From contig CAJUOB010000006.1 in the NCBI GenBank assembly GCA_910587915.1, positions 54,471-118,470 of the forward strand: 64,000 nucleotides of DNA, written 5' to 3'. The stretch is from an uncultured Muribaculaceae bacterium (GTDB lineage: Bacteria; Bacteroidota; Bacteroidia; Bacteroidales; Muribaculaceae). How positions within the stretch are numbered: the stretch's first letter is position 1; each line of letters starts with the position of its first letter. Below the pieces are notes generated by a model. The model searched no databases. It was not told the origin of the DNA and was given only the letters and a program-made list of their open reading frames with translations. Shown piece after piece: positions 33,328 through 42,188 of this stretch. Position numbers and translations under genes: made by a program.

Positions 33328-34644
33328 TCAGTTAACTTTTAGTTTTAATGTCATTGAGTTTTCATTTCCGGCCATATCAACAACCCTCAATTGGAAATTA
33401 TGGTCGCCGGGGAAAGGCATGAGCATGGTCATGAAGCCTGTGATATCGAAAGGCACATTAGTCTTACCCTTTACAGCAGGGCCGTATGGCAGACTAAGAC
33501 TTTCGAGCGTCTCAGCCAGGTCGCCGGGATTTGCCAAGTCGAAAGGCTTATTAAGCCCGAAGTCTGCTATTGTTATCTCGAAATTTTCGGAAGTAGTGAT
33601 TATCGACACTTCAAGCACGCTTATGCCTTTCTCCGCATCGATATTGATTATAACATCGCCAAAGTTTTCTGTAACGACATTCACTCTGTCAAGATCAAGA
33701 TTCTCATTTTCGCCACCTTTGGTAAATACGATTGCATTGTCATCGCCGGGAACATCGGGTACGTCGGGCACATCAGGGCCGGGACCGGGAGGTGTCACAG
33801 GATCTTCCTGACCGGGACGGTCGCTGTCGTCGAGCTTGGGATCATCGACAATGGTTACATTGCCATTCACATCCACTTCCACAACATCGGTATCGAGCAC
33901 AAAGTCGCCGGGATTGATACTGCCAGTTGGCTTGTCGGGCTCAGGACCGACTTTCACGCCATAGCGCACAATACGGTGCTCGCCGGCCTTGATGCCAGTG
34001 AAAGGCACGATATCGTCGATAAGCACACCGTTCACGCTGCCGGTGAAGTGAGCTGCCATAGTGGTAGATCCTTCCACCACCTCGAAATAGGCGGCATTGC
34101 CGGCTTCCACTTCCTTGTTGGTAAATGTGATAAGACCCTCGTCGTTGGCCTCTATCACCACTTTCACATCATCGCCGAGCATGGCCTTGAGGTCATCGCC
34201 GAACTCAACAGTCACCTTGAGCGAGGAGAAAGCTGCCACTATTGTTCCAACCTCGGTAATTTTGTTTTTCTCTATAGCGAAAGACTTCGATTCGCCGTAG
34301 TAGTACGGTTTATCCCAGGCAGCCTTTTCCACCTCGTGCGACTCCACCTTCACCACATAGCCGTCGGTAGCCTCGAGAGGCACTATTTCAGGCATCTGGC
34401 CGTAGGTCCATTCACCGGCTACAGCACCGGTTTTGTCGAAGATACGCACAGTAAAACTATTTACATCGGCACCGGCTCGCGAACCCGACGACACCACCAC
34501 ATTGGCGTTCTCTTTCACATCGACAGTCATCGAACCAAGCGCCAGAGAGCCTTCCGACCCCGTGGGAGGAGTCCAGTGCTCGGAGCACGAAGTAGCGGCA
34601 AGTAGGGCGGCCGCCATCGCTATGCTTGTTATTTTCGTTTTCAT
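33328..34644 (-). CDS. DUF4493-like lipoprotein
   Basis: 438 residues with a lipoprotein signal (LLAATSC, then SEHW). The first ~210 residues resemble the DUF4493 region of the two neighbours: SEGSLALGSMTVDV, then a segment ending AGEHRIVRYGVKV. A low-complexity linker rich in Pro, Asp, Gly and Val follows (PGPGPDVPDVPDVPGDD near 290). The C-terminal domain ends MVDMAGNENSMTLKLKV-like, suggestive of an immunoglobulin-type fold. It lacks the PCMD domain of its partners. It lies 10 nt after the 823-residue lipoprotein gene and overlaps the next gene. Probably a component of the same surface assembly. Confidence 0.65.
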   Translation of the reverse strand: MKTKITSIAMAAALLAATSCSEHWTPPTGSEGSLALGSMTVDVKENANVVVSSGSRAGADVNSFTVRIFDKTGAVAGEWTYGQMPEIVPLEATDGYVVKVESHEVEKAAWDKPYYYGESKSFAIEKNKITEVGTIVAAFSSLKVTVEFGDDLKAMLGDDVKVVIEANDEGLITFTNKEVEAGNAAYFEVVEGSTTMAAHFTGSVNGVLIDDIVPFTGIKAGEHRIVRYGVKVGPEPDKPTGSINPGDFVLDTDVVEVDVNGNVTIVDDPKLDDSDRPGQEDPVTPPGPGPDVPDVPDVPGDDNAIVFTKGGENENLDLDRVNVVTENFGDVIINIDAEKGISVLEVSIITTSENFEITIADFGLNKPFDLANPGDLAETLESLSLPYGPAVKGKTNVPFDITGFMTMLMPFPGDHNFQLRVVDMAGNENSMTLKLKVN

Positions 34645-34654
34645 CTCTTTTCCT

Positions 34655-37126
34655 TTAGTACATTAATGCAATGTCGTCGACAGTAAGCACATTTCCAATT
34701 CTGCGAGCATCGGCATATCCACCGAATGGTCCCTTACTACCGGTTACATTTTTCACAGATGGTTTTTCAGCTGTAGAAGAAATAAATACCACATACGCAT
34801 GCGTTGCCTTCAATGCAGTTGTTGAATATACAACCGGAACTTCAACCTCGGTAAATGCCTTTACGTCTTCAGCCGAGATAAGCTCTCCACGACCTAATTC
34901 CACTACATTTTCGCCATCGCGGTTCTCAATAACTATATAAGCCTTAAAGCTCTCACCATTATATGATGCAAATTTATATTTAAATTTAAGAGAAGATGGA
35001 CGGGATGTAAAAGGCTTGCCATAGACAATAGTTTCCTGAGTTTCACTGGAAGCCGCATGTTCACCGACGAATAGCATACCGGCGGCAGTGTTCTTGCAGA
35101 TGCCACCACTTTTGGTATATGTGCTGCCTTCGCCATATCCAAGAGTACTGATTTCCGCGGCCTTTCCCGACGCACCGTCAACACTTACGGTGCCACTGTA
35201 TGACACATAATAAGGTGTAGGACCACTCTTTGCAGCTGTAGTCAGGCTGTTGCGGGTAGCCCAGAAATTATCACCCTGGGCATTTGCATACCATCTATAT
35301 GCATCCATACCAAAACCTGTAGTCTGCGAATGAGGTGCTTTTTCGCTATACCAACCTTCCATATCGGAATTAGGCAGCTGGGCGGCAGCCTCGGTGGTGA
35401 ATTTCGCTGCGAAGGAGCCTTCGTCGGACTTCACACGCACCATATAGGTTGTCGCAGGTTCGAGGCCAGTTATTTTGAAGAACGCACCCTCGGCCGAGCC
35501 TGCTGCCTGAGTGTATGCAGATGCAGACTCTGCGCGATATTCGAATGTCACCGATGCAGGATCCACTTCCGCTCCGGTGGAATATTCGCCGGCTTTCACA
35601 TAGGCGTACTTGGCAAATACATTGTTATCCTCTACTGCTACGGTGTAGCGTGGAGTCTTGAACTCGTGGTCTACCGAAAGTGAGCCACACTTAGCGCGGA
35701 GTTTCAGCACATTACCAGCCGACAGTGCATCGTTGATTTTCACTGTATAGCGGCCTGCAGCGCGGGTGGCAGCAGTGGCAGTCCAATTGTTCACGGGCAC
35801 ATACACCTTTCGGCTGCTGTGATAGTACGACAGCTCCACATTTGTCTCCGGATCGGCACCATTGAATTCGAGCGTGAACTCAACCGGCTCGCCGGGGATA
35901 TACATTGCCTCATTGGCGGGATCGACATTGAGAATCAGACCCTCGGCAACAACTGTGAGCACATACGACTCCTCGCGGCCATAGTTGTCGGCCACTTTCA
36001 CGGTGAATGTCGTAGTGTTGTTGTCGGCATTGGTCTTTATGTACTTGAGCACACCGCCGAAGTCAATCTGAGCCATGCGGTCGGGATTGCGCCACAAACC
36101 GCGTGTCTGCAGGCCCTTGGCTGTAAGTGTCTGCTGCGTAGCATCCGATGCGTTGAGCAGCTCCACACTTTCAGGCCATCCGGCGAGACCGTCCGAAGCA
36201 GTCTCGAGCATCACGCTCTTAAGACCACCCATGGCCACGATATTGACTTTAAGAGGAGTTTCGGGCACAAAACCTTCCACAAAGCCCACGGGCTCATCGG
36301 CCGAGAATCCGTCGGGTGTGATGGTCGGAGCTTCAGTATTGAACAGACCTTCCAGCTCGATTTCAACCGGCTCGGCTTCCTCGAGGGTATCGTCCCAATC
36401 TACGGTAAGAACAGCATCGCCCACCTCACCACCGTTGAGGTCGACAGTTACTTTGTAGTGATGCTTAGCCTCGGCTTTTACGGTAGCCACAGTAGTAGTG
36501 GCACTCTGACCGGCCACTGTGGTGAATGTCATTTCCACGGCAATATCGCCCGGAAGCACATAGGCAGGGCGTGTTTCTGTCTGAGCTACCTCGACACCAC
36601 CTACGGTGATGGTGTAGCTATCCATATACTTGGCAAATGCCTCGGTAAACTTAAACGAGAACATGGCTTTCGACATCGAGGCTGTCAAGCCAACCTCCGA
36701 CGTTCGGTCGTCCTGCACGGTCACAGTTGTCTCGCCGAAATACGCCGGGCATTCGAATCCGGTCGAAGTCTGGTCGCCATACCATGCGCTGAGACGATAT
36801 TCACCGACTGTGAACGATGAGCCCGCGCAGTAGTCCTTGAATTCATCGACTGTCTCCCATGTCTTGGAGAAATCACCTTCTGTCTTGGTTAAGGTAACTG
36901 AAAGATTCTTGGCTTCTATGGCTGTCGACGGTGCCTCTGAGTTGGCATCGCCTTCGGCCCTCGACACTACAGAACCCGAACCGGAACCCAGCATGTCGGA
37001 GTCAAGACCTATCAAAGGCACTATGCGCCCCTGGCCTTTGCCGCGGGTGTCGCCGAAATCGTCGCAACCGCACAGCAGAGTCACAGTCGCGAGCGACATC
37101 ATGCCTACCATGATAGTTTTTTTCAT
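34655..37126 (-). CDS. Large DUF4493/PCMD-domain surface lipoprotein
   Basis: 823 residues. The lipobox is LLCGC followed by DDFGD, an acidic stretch typical of surface-exported Bacteroidetes lipoproteins. The N-terminal ~260 residues are DUF4493-like: a short GQGRIVPLIGL start, then a YCAGSSFTVGEYRLSAWYGD core. There follow several beta-sandwich-like repeats and a C-terminal PCMD-type domain beginning QLPNSDMEGW, with KPFTSRPSSLKFKYKF and ending LTVDDIALMY. First gene of the operon, with a full consensus promoter about 95 nt upstream. No catalytic site is recognisable. Confidence 0.75.
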   Translation of the reverse strand: MKKTIMVGMMSLATVTLLCGCDDFGDTRGKGQGRIVPLIGLDSDMLGSGSGSVVSRAEGDANSEAPSTAIEAKNLSVTLTKTEGDFSKTWETVDEFKDYCAGSSFTVGEYRLSAWYGDQTSTGFECPAYFGETTVTVQDDRTSEVGLTASMSKAMFSFKFTEAFAKYMDSYTITVGGVEVAQTETRPAYVLPGDIAVEMTFTTVAGQSATTTVATVKAEAKHHYKVTVDLNGGEVGDAVLTVDWDDTLEEAEPVEIELEGLFNTEAPTITPDGFSADEPVGFVEGFVPETPLKVNIVAMGGLKSVMLETASDGLAGWPESVELLNASDATQQTLTAKGLQTRGLWRNPDRMAQIDFGGVLKYIKTNADNNTTTFTVKVADNYGREESYVLTVVAEGLILNVDPANEAMYIPGEPVEFTLEFNGADPETNVELSYYHSSRKVYVPVNNWTATAATRAAGRYTVKINDALSAGNVLKLRAKCGSLSVDHEFKTPRYTVAVEDNNVFAKYAYVKAGEYSTGAEVDPASVTFEYRAESASAYTQAAGSAEGAFFKITGLEPATTYMVRVKSDEGSFAAKFTTEAAAQLPNSDMEGWYSEKAPHSQTTGFGMDAYRWYANAQGDNFWATRNSLTTAAKSGPTPYYVSYSGTVSVDGASGKAAEISTLGYGEGSTYTKSGGICKNTAAGMLFVGEHAASSETQETIVYGKPFTSRPSSLKFKYKFASYNGESFKAYIVIENRDGENVVELGRGELISAEDVKAFTEVEVPVVYSTTALKATHAYVVFISSTAEKPSVKNVTGSKGPFGGYADARRIGNVLTVDDIALMY

Positions 37127-37220
37127 AAATGTGATAGTTGGTTTATATTAGTATTTTTTCTTCTCTCATAAGATGCCCGACATATAGATAAAAACATTAT
37201 CATACTACAGACAATCGCGG

Positions 37221-37252
37221 CAAATTTAGACAAAATTTCCCTAATTATCAAA
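37221..37252 (-). promoter_or_regulatory. Consensus promoter for the three-lipoprotein operon
   Basis: Minus-strand -33 TTTG (37249-37252) and -7 TAAATTTG (37221-37228) are separated by 20 nt. Predicted start near 37214, leaving a leader of about 88 nt. Confidence 0.8.
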
Positions 37253-37303
37253 AATAAATGAATATCCGACAGCCACTTTCACCCTCAAAAACATGCCGTA
37301 TAT

Positions 37304-37340
37304 ATAAAAATCGCGTCAGAGGCTTTCTCCGACGCGATTT
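37304..37340 (-). terminator. Intrinsic terminator after the PCMD/T9SS-tail protein gene
   Basis: AAATCGCGTC (37308-37317) pairs with GACGCGATTT (37331-37340) and extends by GAG/CTC-type pairs with one G-T. A T run follows on the minus strand. Located 26 nt after the stop at 37366. Confidence 0.85.
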
Positions 37341-37365
37341 CAATAGTTATAGGTTAAAATAAATT

Positions 37366-38817
37366 TCAGCGGACAAGAATCTTAGACACCTTAGCACCCT
37401 TGCGGACTACATAATATCCGGGAGTAAGATTCGAAGCGTCTACACGCACGCCCTGGAGATTGTAGTACTCGGCTACAGATTCATCCTCAACGGCTACACC
37501 ACCGATGCCGGCAGTTGTGCCCTTGCCGGGTTTGCCCTTGCCGGTGAAGGTGACGTTGATAGGTATATTATTCCAGAGAACGCTGATCTTGAAATTGGCC
37601 ACACCTTCGGAATCGATAGTGCCATCGACGGTAGCATCGGCTTCAATAATGCCCCCCATGAGCTGGAGACCTTTCACTTCGCCGGTGTACTTGGCAACAT
37701 TGTCGACGGTCGACACAGCCACGTTGGGGACCACGATGTCGCCAAGGGACTGAACGCCACTACCAAGGTCGAGCGAGAAGTTGGGGAGAGTGAGTGTGCA
37801 CTTGTCGTCACCATCGTATGCGATTTCCACATCAGCGGCCTGATTCTCGGCTATATTACCGCCCAGCATCTCGATGTTGAGAGTGCCGGGATATTTGTCG
37901 GCCTCAGTCTCACCGGCGTAGATAAGCTTCACATCGTCGACAGTGAGGGAGTTGTCCTTACCCACAACTGATGCGCCACCGAAATAATCGCCGGCAGCGA
38001 TAACGATGTTGATCATTTCGGGAGTAGCGTCCGACTTATATTCGAAGTCTGCATGGAACTTAGTCCACTCCGAAGCATCTTCGGTGATTTCTACATTGAT
38101 TACGGCAATCAGCTCGGCGTCGTCAGTCTTGGTGACCTCGCCACCCTGACAGCCTTCCATGCCCATGCCGAGGACACAACGGTCGCGGTCGACCATATCA
38201 ACACAGTAGGGCGAACCGGCCATGTAGATAATAGCAGGCACCTCTTTCTGTGTCCAGTGACCTTTCCAGAGATAAGCCACAACGGTAGATTTCTCAGCGG
38301 GCTTGTCTTCGCCACGGCTGCGCTTATACATGAATTCGAGCGCAACAGGACGACCGGTAAAAGCCTGACCACCAAACGAGCCACCATCGCTATTGTTTAT
38401 CTGGATACTCCAGTCAGATTGTAATGCAGGATTTGCAGTAGACCAGGTTGTGCCTGTAGAAATATATCCGGGCACAATCTGCGAAGCCATGAATGGGTTA
38501 GGACTATTTGTAAGTTTAACAGCTGTTGCAGAGTTATAACCCTCAACTTTTTCACCAACGACTGTCGCACCAAGTCCCGAGGCTGCGCCATCATAGTAAG
38601 ACACCATACCCGAAACATTGGATACAACCCAACTTTTAGGAGTAGTACCGTTTACAAAAGGTGACTGCTGTCCGTAATTCTCCTCACTCTGATAGAAAGT
38701 CCAGGGAGTGCAATCGCCCCATTCTTCCTCGAATCCGGAGTTGGGTAGCTGCTGAGCGTTTGTGAACATGGCCGAGGCCATGAGGACACTTGCAGAAATA
38801 GCGTAAATTTTTTTCAT
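37366..38817 (-). CDS. Secreted PCMD-type protein with C-terminal sorting-like tail
   Basis: 483 residues with a type I signal peptide (ends FTNAQ). It starts directly with a PCMD-type domain (QLPNSGFEEEW, AFTGRPVALEFMYK, LTVDDVKLIYAG) covering residues 22-300. A calycin-like lipid/ligand-type beta barrel region of about 120 residues follows. The C-terminus YYNLQGVRVDASNLTPGYYV plus a basic end resembles the type IX secretion or related sorting tails common in this group. It has its own consensus promoter and terminator, so it is expressed separately from the three lipoproteins with which it shares the domain. Confidence 0.72.
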   Translation of the reverse strand: MKKIYAISASVLMASAMFTNAQQLPNSGFEEEWGDCTPWTFYQSEENYGQQSPFVNGTTPKSWVVSNVSGMVSYYDGAASGLGATVVGEKVEGYNSATAVKLTNSPNPFMASQIVPGYISTGTTWSTANPALQSDWSIQINNSDGGSFGGQAFTGRPVALEFMYKRSRGEDKPAEKSTVVAYLWKGHWTQKEVPAIIYMAGSPYCVDMVDRDRCVLGMGMEGCQGGEVTKTDDAELIAVINVEITEDASEWTKFHADFEYKSDATPEMINIVIAAGDYFGGASVVGKDNSLTVDDVKLIYAGETEADKYPGTLNIEMLGGNIAENQAADVEIAYDGDDKCTLTLPNFSLDLGSGVQSLGDIVVPNVAVSTVDNVAKYTGEVKGLQLMGGIIEADATVDGTIDSEGVANFKISVLWNNIPINVTFTGKGKPGKGTTAGIGGVAVEDESVAEYYNLQGVRVDASNLTPGYYVVRKGAKVSKILVR

Positions 38818-38843
38818 AGATAGTTGTCGTTTAAAAACGGCCG

Positions 38844-38875
38844 CAAATGTACAAAAAAACTACACTCAAGCCAAA
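38844..38875 (-). promoter_or_regulatory. Consensus promoter for the PCMD/T9SS-tail protein
   Basis: Minus-strand -33 TTTG (38872-38875), 20-nt spacer, -7 TACATTTG (38844-38851). About 20 nt of leader before the ATG at 38817. Confidence 0.8.
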
Positions 38876-39040
38876 ACAAAGACCTACCCATAGGCCGAAT
38901 AAGGCAATTATCAACCATTAATGGACAGCAACCATTCCGCATCACCATCATGGCCAAAAATGTTCGCCGTCAGCCACGAATCCGGGTGTTTTTTACGATT
39001 ATTTTACAATAGGCATGGATGTTATGTGTGGATTTATTCG

Positions 39041-39048
39041 TAATTTTG
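39041..39048 (+). promoter_or_regulatory. -7 promoter box for the NhaC-type antiporter
   Basis: TAATTTTG then CA. No TTTG at -33. The predicted start near 39055 gives a 100-nt leader. The stretch 38876-39040 between the two divergent promoters shows nothing gene-like. Confidence 0.6.
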
Positions 39049-39086
39049 CATCCAATTTACACATATAGTATTTCCAACAGGTTTCG

Positions 39087-39120
39087 AACCGCCGGTTTGC
39101 GGCATACGACCGCATGCCGC
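39087..39120 (+). promoter_or_regulatory. Two hairpins in the antiporter leader
   Basis: AACC/GGTT (39087-39097) is followed by a perfect 7-bp stem GCGGCAT/ATGCCGC (39099-39120) with an 8-nt loop, both within the predicted 5' leader. Possibly a regulatory leader. No known riboswitch was recognised. Confidence 0.35.
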
Positions 39121-39154
39121 CCATCCGATAGAACTTATATAACTAAGGTAAAAA

Positions 39155-40639
39155 TTGAAAAACATCCCACTTGCCACAAGCGTGGCCAAATCTCCGTCGT
39201 TTGCCCTGTCGGTGCTTCCGGTAGGCACTCTTCTCGCATTGTTGATAGGCGTGGTAGTGTTTGTCGGCGCCGATGCCATCTCGGCACTCAGCCCTTGGGC
39301 ACTTCTGGCCTCGGCCATACTCTCCATCGCTCTCAGTGCCATCAGCGGTTCGCTGGGCCGTCGCGGCCTTGCCGTCGGTTTTCGTCGTAGCGCACGCCAG
39401 ATTCTTCCCGCCGTGCCCATGCTCGTGTTCATCGCCATGGTGTCGACCACATGGATGCTCAGCGGCGTCGTTCCCACACTCATCGACTATGGCCTGCGAA
39501 TGCTTAATCCCACCTTCTTCCTTGTCACCACATGCGCCGTCTGCGCTGTCATATCGGTACTCACCGGAAGTTCCTGGAGCACCATCGCCACCATCGGCGT
39601 GGCATTCATGGGCATAGGCACCGTCATGGGTTTCCATCCCGGATGGGTGGCAGGTGCCATAATATCGGGCGCATACTTCGGCGATAAGGTATCGCCACTG
39701 AGCGATACCACCGTAGTGGCATCGAGTGCCTGTGGCGTCGATCTCTTCGACCATATCCGGTATCTCATGCTTACAGCCATACCTGCCATGGGGCTTGCGC
39801 TGGTCACATTCCTCATTGCCGGCCTATGCATCGATGCCTCGCCGGCCGAAAGTGCCGCCGACATGCTCGGACAGCTCAACGCCACATTCAGCATATCGCC
39901 ATGGACACTCATCATTCCGGCAGTGACCCTCACGCTCATAGCATGCCGTGTGCCTACGCTTATCACCTTGTTCATCAGCGCAATGCTCGGACTGGCCGGT
40001 ATCTTCGTGTTCCAACCCGGAATCATGGCCATGCTCACCGACGGCACATCGATTGCCGACTACTCTGCCATGGCTGCACGCTTGCTCTGGACCGAGACAG
40101 CCTTCAACACCGGCCATGCCACCTTCGATAGCCTTGTGGCCACCGGCGGCATCACCGGCATCCTTCCCACAATCGCACTGGTGCTGTGTGCCATGACATT
40201 CGGCACCGCCATGATAGGCACCGGAATGCTCTCGTCCATCACTCAGAAAATAACATCGCGCCTCAAAAGCCGCTTTGCGATAGTCGGCTCGACCGTTGGC
40301 GGCGGCTTATTCATCAACGGCTGCACCGCCGACCAGTATCTGTCGCTTATTATAGGCGGCAATATGTTCCGCAACGTATACCGTCGCTTCGGCCTCGAAC
40401 CGCGTCTGCTCAGCCGCACGCTCGAGGACTCGGTGTCGGTGACATCGGTTCTGATTCCGTGGAACTCCTGTGGCGTCACGCAGTCGACTGTACTGGGAGT
40501 ATCCACCCTCACCTATCTGCCTTTCTGCGTGTTCAATTATCTGTCGCCTATCATGTCGCTTGTCATGGCTATCACAGGCTTCAAGATCAAGCAGGCGGCC
40601 CATGTGCGCATGCGCCTCAGCCTGCAGCAGAAAGCCTGA
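39155..40639 (+). CDS. NhaC-family Na+/H+ antiporter (TTG start)
   Basis: A 494-residue inner-membrane transporter with 10 or more hydrophobic spans. Characteristic NhaC stretches are LTGSSWSTIATIGVAFMGIG near 150, the AGAIISGAYFGDKVSPLSDT core near 170, and late NGCTADQYLSLIIGG and VTSVLIPWNSCG near 380-430. It probably exchanges Na+ or an organic substrate for protons. The start codon is TTG at 39155, because no ATG or GTG lies upstream in frame after the promoter, and the next Met falls beyond several membrane spans. The gene ends 1 nt before the stop of the convergent DUF389 gene. Confidence 0.88.
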   Translation: MKNIPLATSVAKSPSFALSVLPVGTLLALLIGVVVFVGADAISALSPWALLASAILSIALSAISGSLGRRGLAVGFRRSARQILPAVPMLVFIAMVSTTWMLSGVVPTLIDYGLRMLNPTFFLVTTCAVCAVISVLTGSSWSTIATIGVAFMGIGTVMGFHPGWVAGAIISGAYFGDKVSPLSDTTVVASSACGVDLFDHIRYLMLTAIPAMGLALVTFLIAGLCIDASPAESAADMLGQLNATFSISPWTLIIPAVTLTLIACRVPTLITLFISAMLGLAGIFVFQPGIMAMLTDGTSIADYSAMAARLLWTETAFNTGHATFDSLVATGGITGILPTIALVLCAMTFGTAMIGTGMLSSITQKITSRLKSRFAIVGSTVGGGLFINGCTADQYLSLIIGGNMFRNVYRRFGLEPRLLSRTLEDSVSVTSVLIPWNSCGVTQSTVLGVSTLTYLPFCVFNYLSPIMSLVMAITGFKIKQAAHVRMRLSLQQKA

Positions 40640-40640
40640 G

Positions 40641-41993
40641 TTACATATCCACCACCTTCACATCAGCAAGGCGCAGACGCGTCTCCAGATACTCGGCAAG
40701 CTTGCGCCGCTCAGCCCGGTCGAACCTACCGTGAGTGGTAATCAGCGCCACATTCACAGTATCAGACTTCTGCCCCGTAGTGGAAGCCGACACCGTAGTG
40801 GCCACAGCGATTTCCTTCACAGCCGGAAACAGGACTTTCACCTCCGGCGAAATTTCGGGAGCGTCTACTGTCGATGTATGTGCTGCCGCCAGCGCACCTT
40901 GCAGCGAATCGATCACCGACTGCTGTCGCGTGATCGTGGCCTGTGTCATGGCAAAAATATCGCTGAAATTCGATTTAGTATCGTCATCGCCGCTCCGATC
41001 GTAGCCACCGCCCTGTATCACAGTGAGTTCAGTTCCCGCAAGGCCATAGTACTTCAATTTCGACGCAAGAGCAAGATGCAGCGAATCGGGAGGCAACGGG
41101 CGGCCTATCAGCGTTATAGTCAGCTCCTTGCGTCCATGAAGCAACGATGCCTTCCGGCTAAGCACCTGCGTGTCGGGGAAATCGCATTCATGCTGTATGA
41201 ATCGGTCGGCATTCATAGTGAAACGGCTGTCGCGCAGCATATTGTATGTAAGGTATATACTCGGCAGCATCGTAAGTATAGCCAGCGTATACACAATCCG
41301 GCGCACACGGCGCGCACGGGCATTGTCGGTCACCAGCCCCTTGTACTTCATCAGCTTCACACCTATGAAGGTGGCGAAGGCAATATATATCGAGTTGATT
41401 ATGAATAGATAGGATGCCCCGAAAAAATAATTGAGCTGCCATGTGGCCAGTCCATAGCCCGCTGTGCACAAAGGTGGCATCAGCGCAGTAGCGATAGCCA
41501 CGCCGGGAATCACATTACCCTTGTTGGTGCTACCGAGCGCTATTATGCCGGCCCCACCACCCACAAAGCCGATGAGAACATCGTAGATAGTCGGCGAAGT
41601 ACGCGCTAAAAGCTCGCTATGCTGCTCGTTGACTGGAGAAATCAAGAAAAACAGCGTTGAGGCGATTACCGAAAATACCGCAGCCATCAATAGATTGCGT
41701 ACACATCGCTTTATAAGGTCGAAATCGTGGATACCCACACCAAGGCCGATGCCGATAATCGGGCCCATCAGAGGCGATATGAGCATGGCGCCTATAATCA
41801 CAGCCGTCGAATTGGTATTCAAGCCAAGCGACGCGATGAGGATGGCCAGAATCAGGATGAGAATATTTGTACCGCGGAACGATACCCCATCGCGTATGTT
41901 CTGCTCCGCCTGCTCCTGCGACACAAGCTGTCCGTTGAGAGAGAAGTAGTTGACAAAAAAATCGGAAATCCGATTGGCGATATTCGACTTCAT
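40641..41993 (-). CDS. DUF389 family membrane protein
   Basis: 450 residues. The N-terminal ~230 contain six or so membrane helices with the DUF389 signature: NSTAVIIGAMLISPLMGPIIG near 62, and PGVAIATALMPPLCTAGYGLA near 163. The C-terminal half is soluble, with a predicted coiled region (MTQATITRQQSVIDSLQGAL) and a beta-rich end. The function of DUF389 is unknown. The membrane topology suggests a transporter or channel. It is tail-to-tail with the NhaC-type gene with a single base between stops. Confidence 0.85.
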   Translation of the reverse strand: MKSNIANRISDFFVNYFSLNGQLVSQEQAEQNIRDGVSFRGTNILILILAILIASLGLNTNSTAVIIGAMLISPLMGPIIGIGLGVGIHDFDLIKRCVRNLLMAAVFSVIASTLFFLISPVNEQHSELLARTSPTIYDVLIGFVGGGAGIIALGSTNKGNVIPGVAIATALMPPLCTAGYGLATWQLNYFFGASYLFIINSIYIAFATFIGVKLMKYKGLVTDNARARRVRRIVYTLAILTMLPSIYLTYNMLRDSRFTMNADRFIQHECDFPDTQVLSRKASLLHGRKELTITLIGRPLPPDSLHLALASKLKYYGLAGTELTVIQGGGYDRSGDDDTKSNFSDIFAMTQATITRQQSVIDSLQGALAAAHTSTVDAPEISPEVKVLFPAVKEIAVATTVSASTTGQKSDTVNVALITTHGRFDRAERRKLAEYLETRLRLADVKVVDM

Positions 41994-42028
41994 GGGCTAT
42001 GTGGTGAATTAACTGAATATGACAATCA

Positions 42029-42036
42029 CAAAAATA
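42029..42036 (-). promoter_or_regulatory. -7 promoter box for the DUF389 gene
   Basis: Minus-strand TATTTTTG, 35 nt before the ATG. No -33 TTTG at the expected distance. Confidence 0.4.
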
Positions 42037-42129
42037 CAACAATTAATCCATCCAATTTGATTAAAGACAAATAATCGCACATTTTATCAAGCCTTTGCTA
42101 AAGCACATATATTATAGAGCCTTGATAAA

Positions 42130-42165
42130 AAAACTCCCGGAGAGCAAAAGTCCTCCGGGAGTTTT
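42130..42165 (-). terminator. Intrinsic terminator after the CoA transferase gene
   Basis: A 13-bp perfect stem AAAACTCCCGGAG / CTCCGGGAGTTTT with a 10-nt loop. On the minus strand it runs into a T tract 24 nt after the stop. Confidence 0.92.
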
Positions 42166-42188
42166 CTACTTATTGTTGTCAATTTCAA

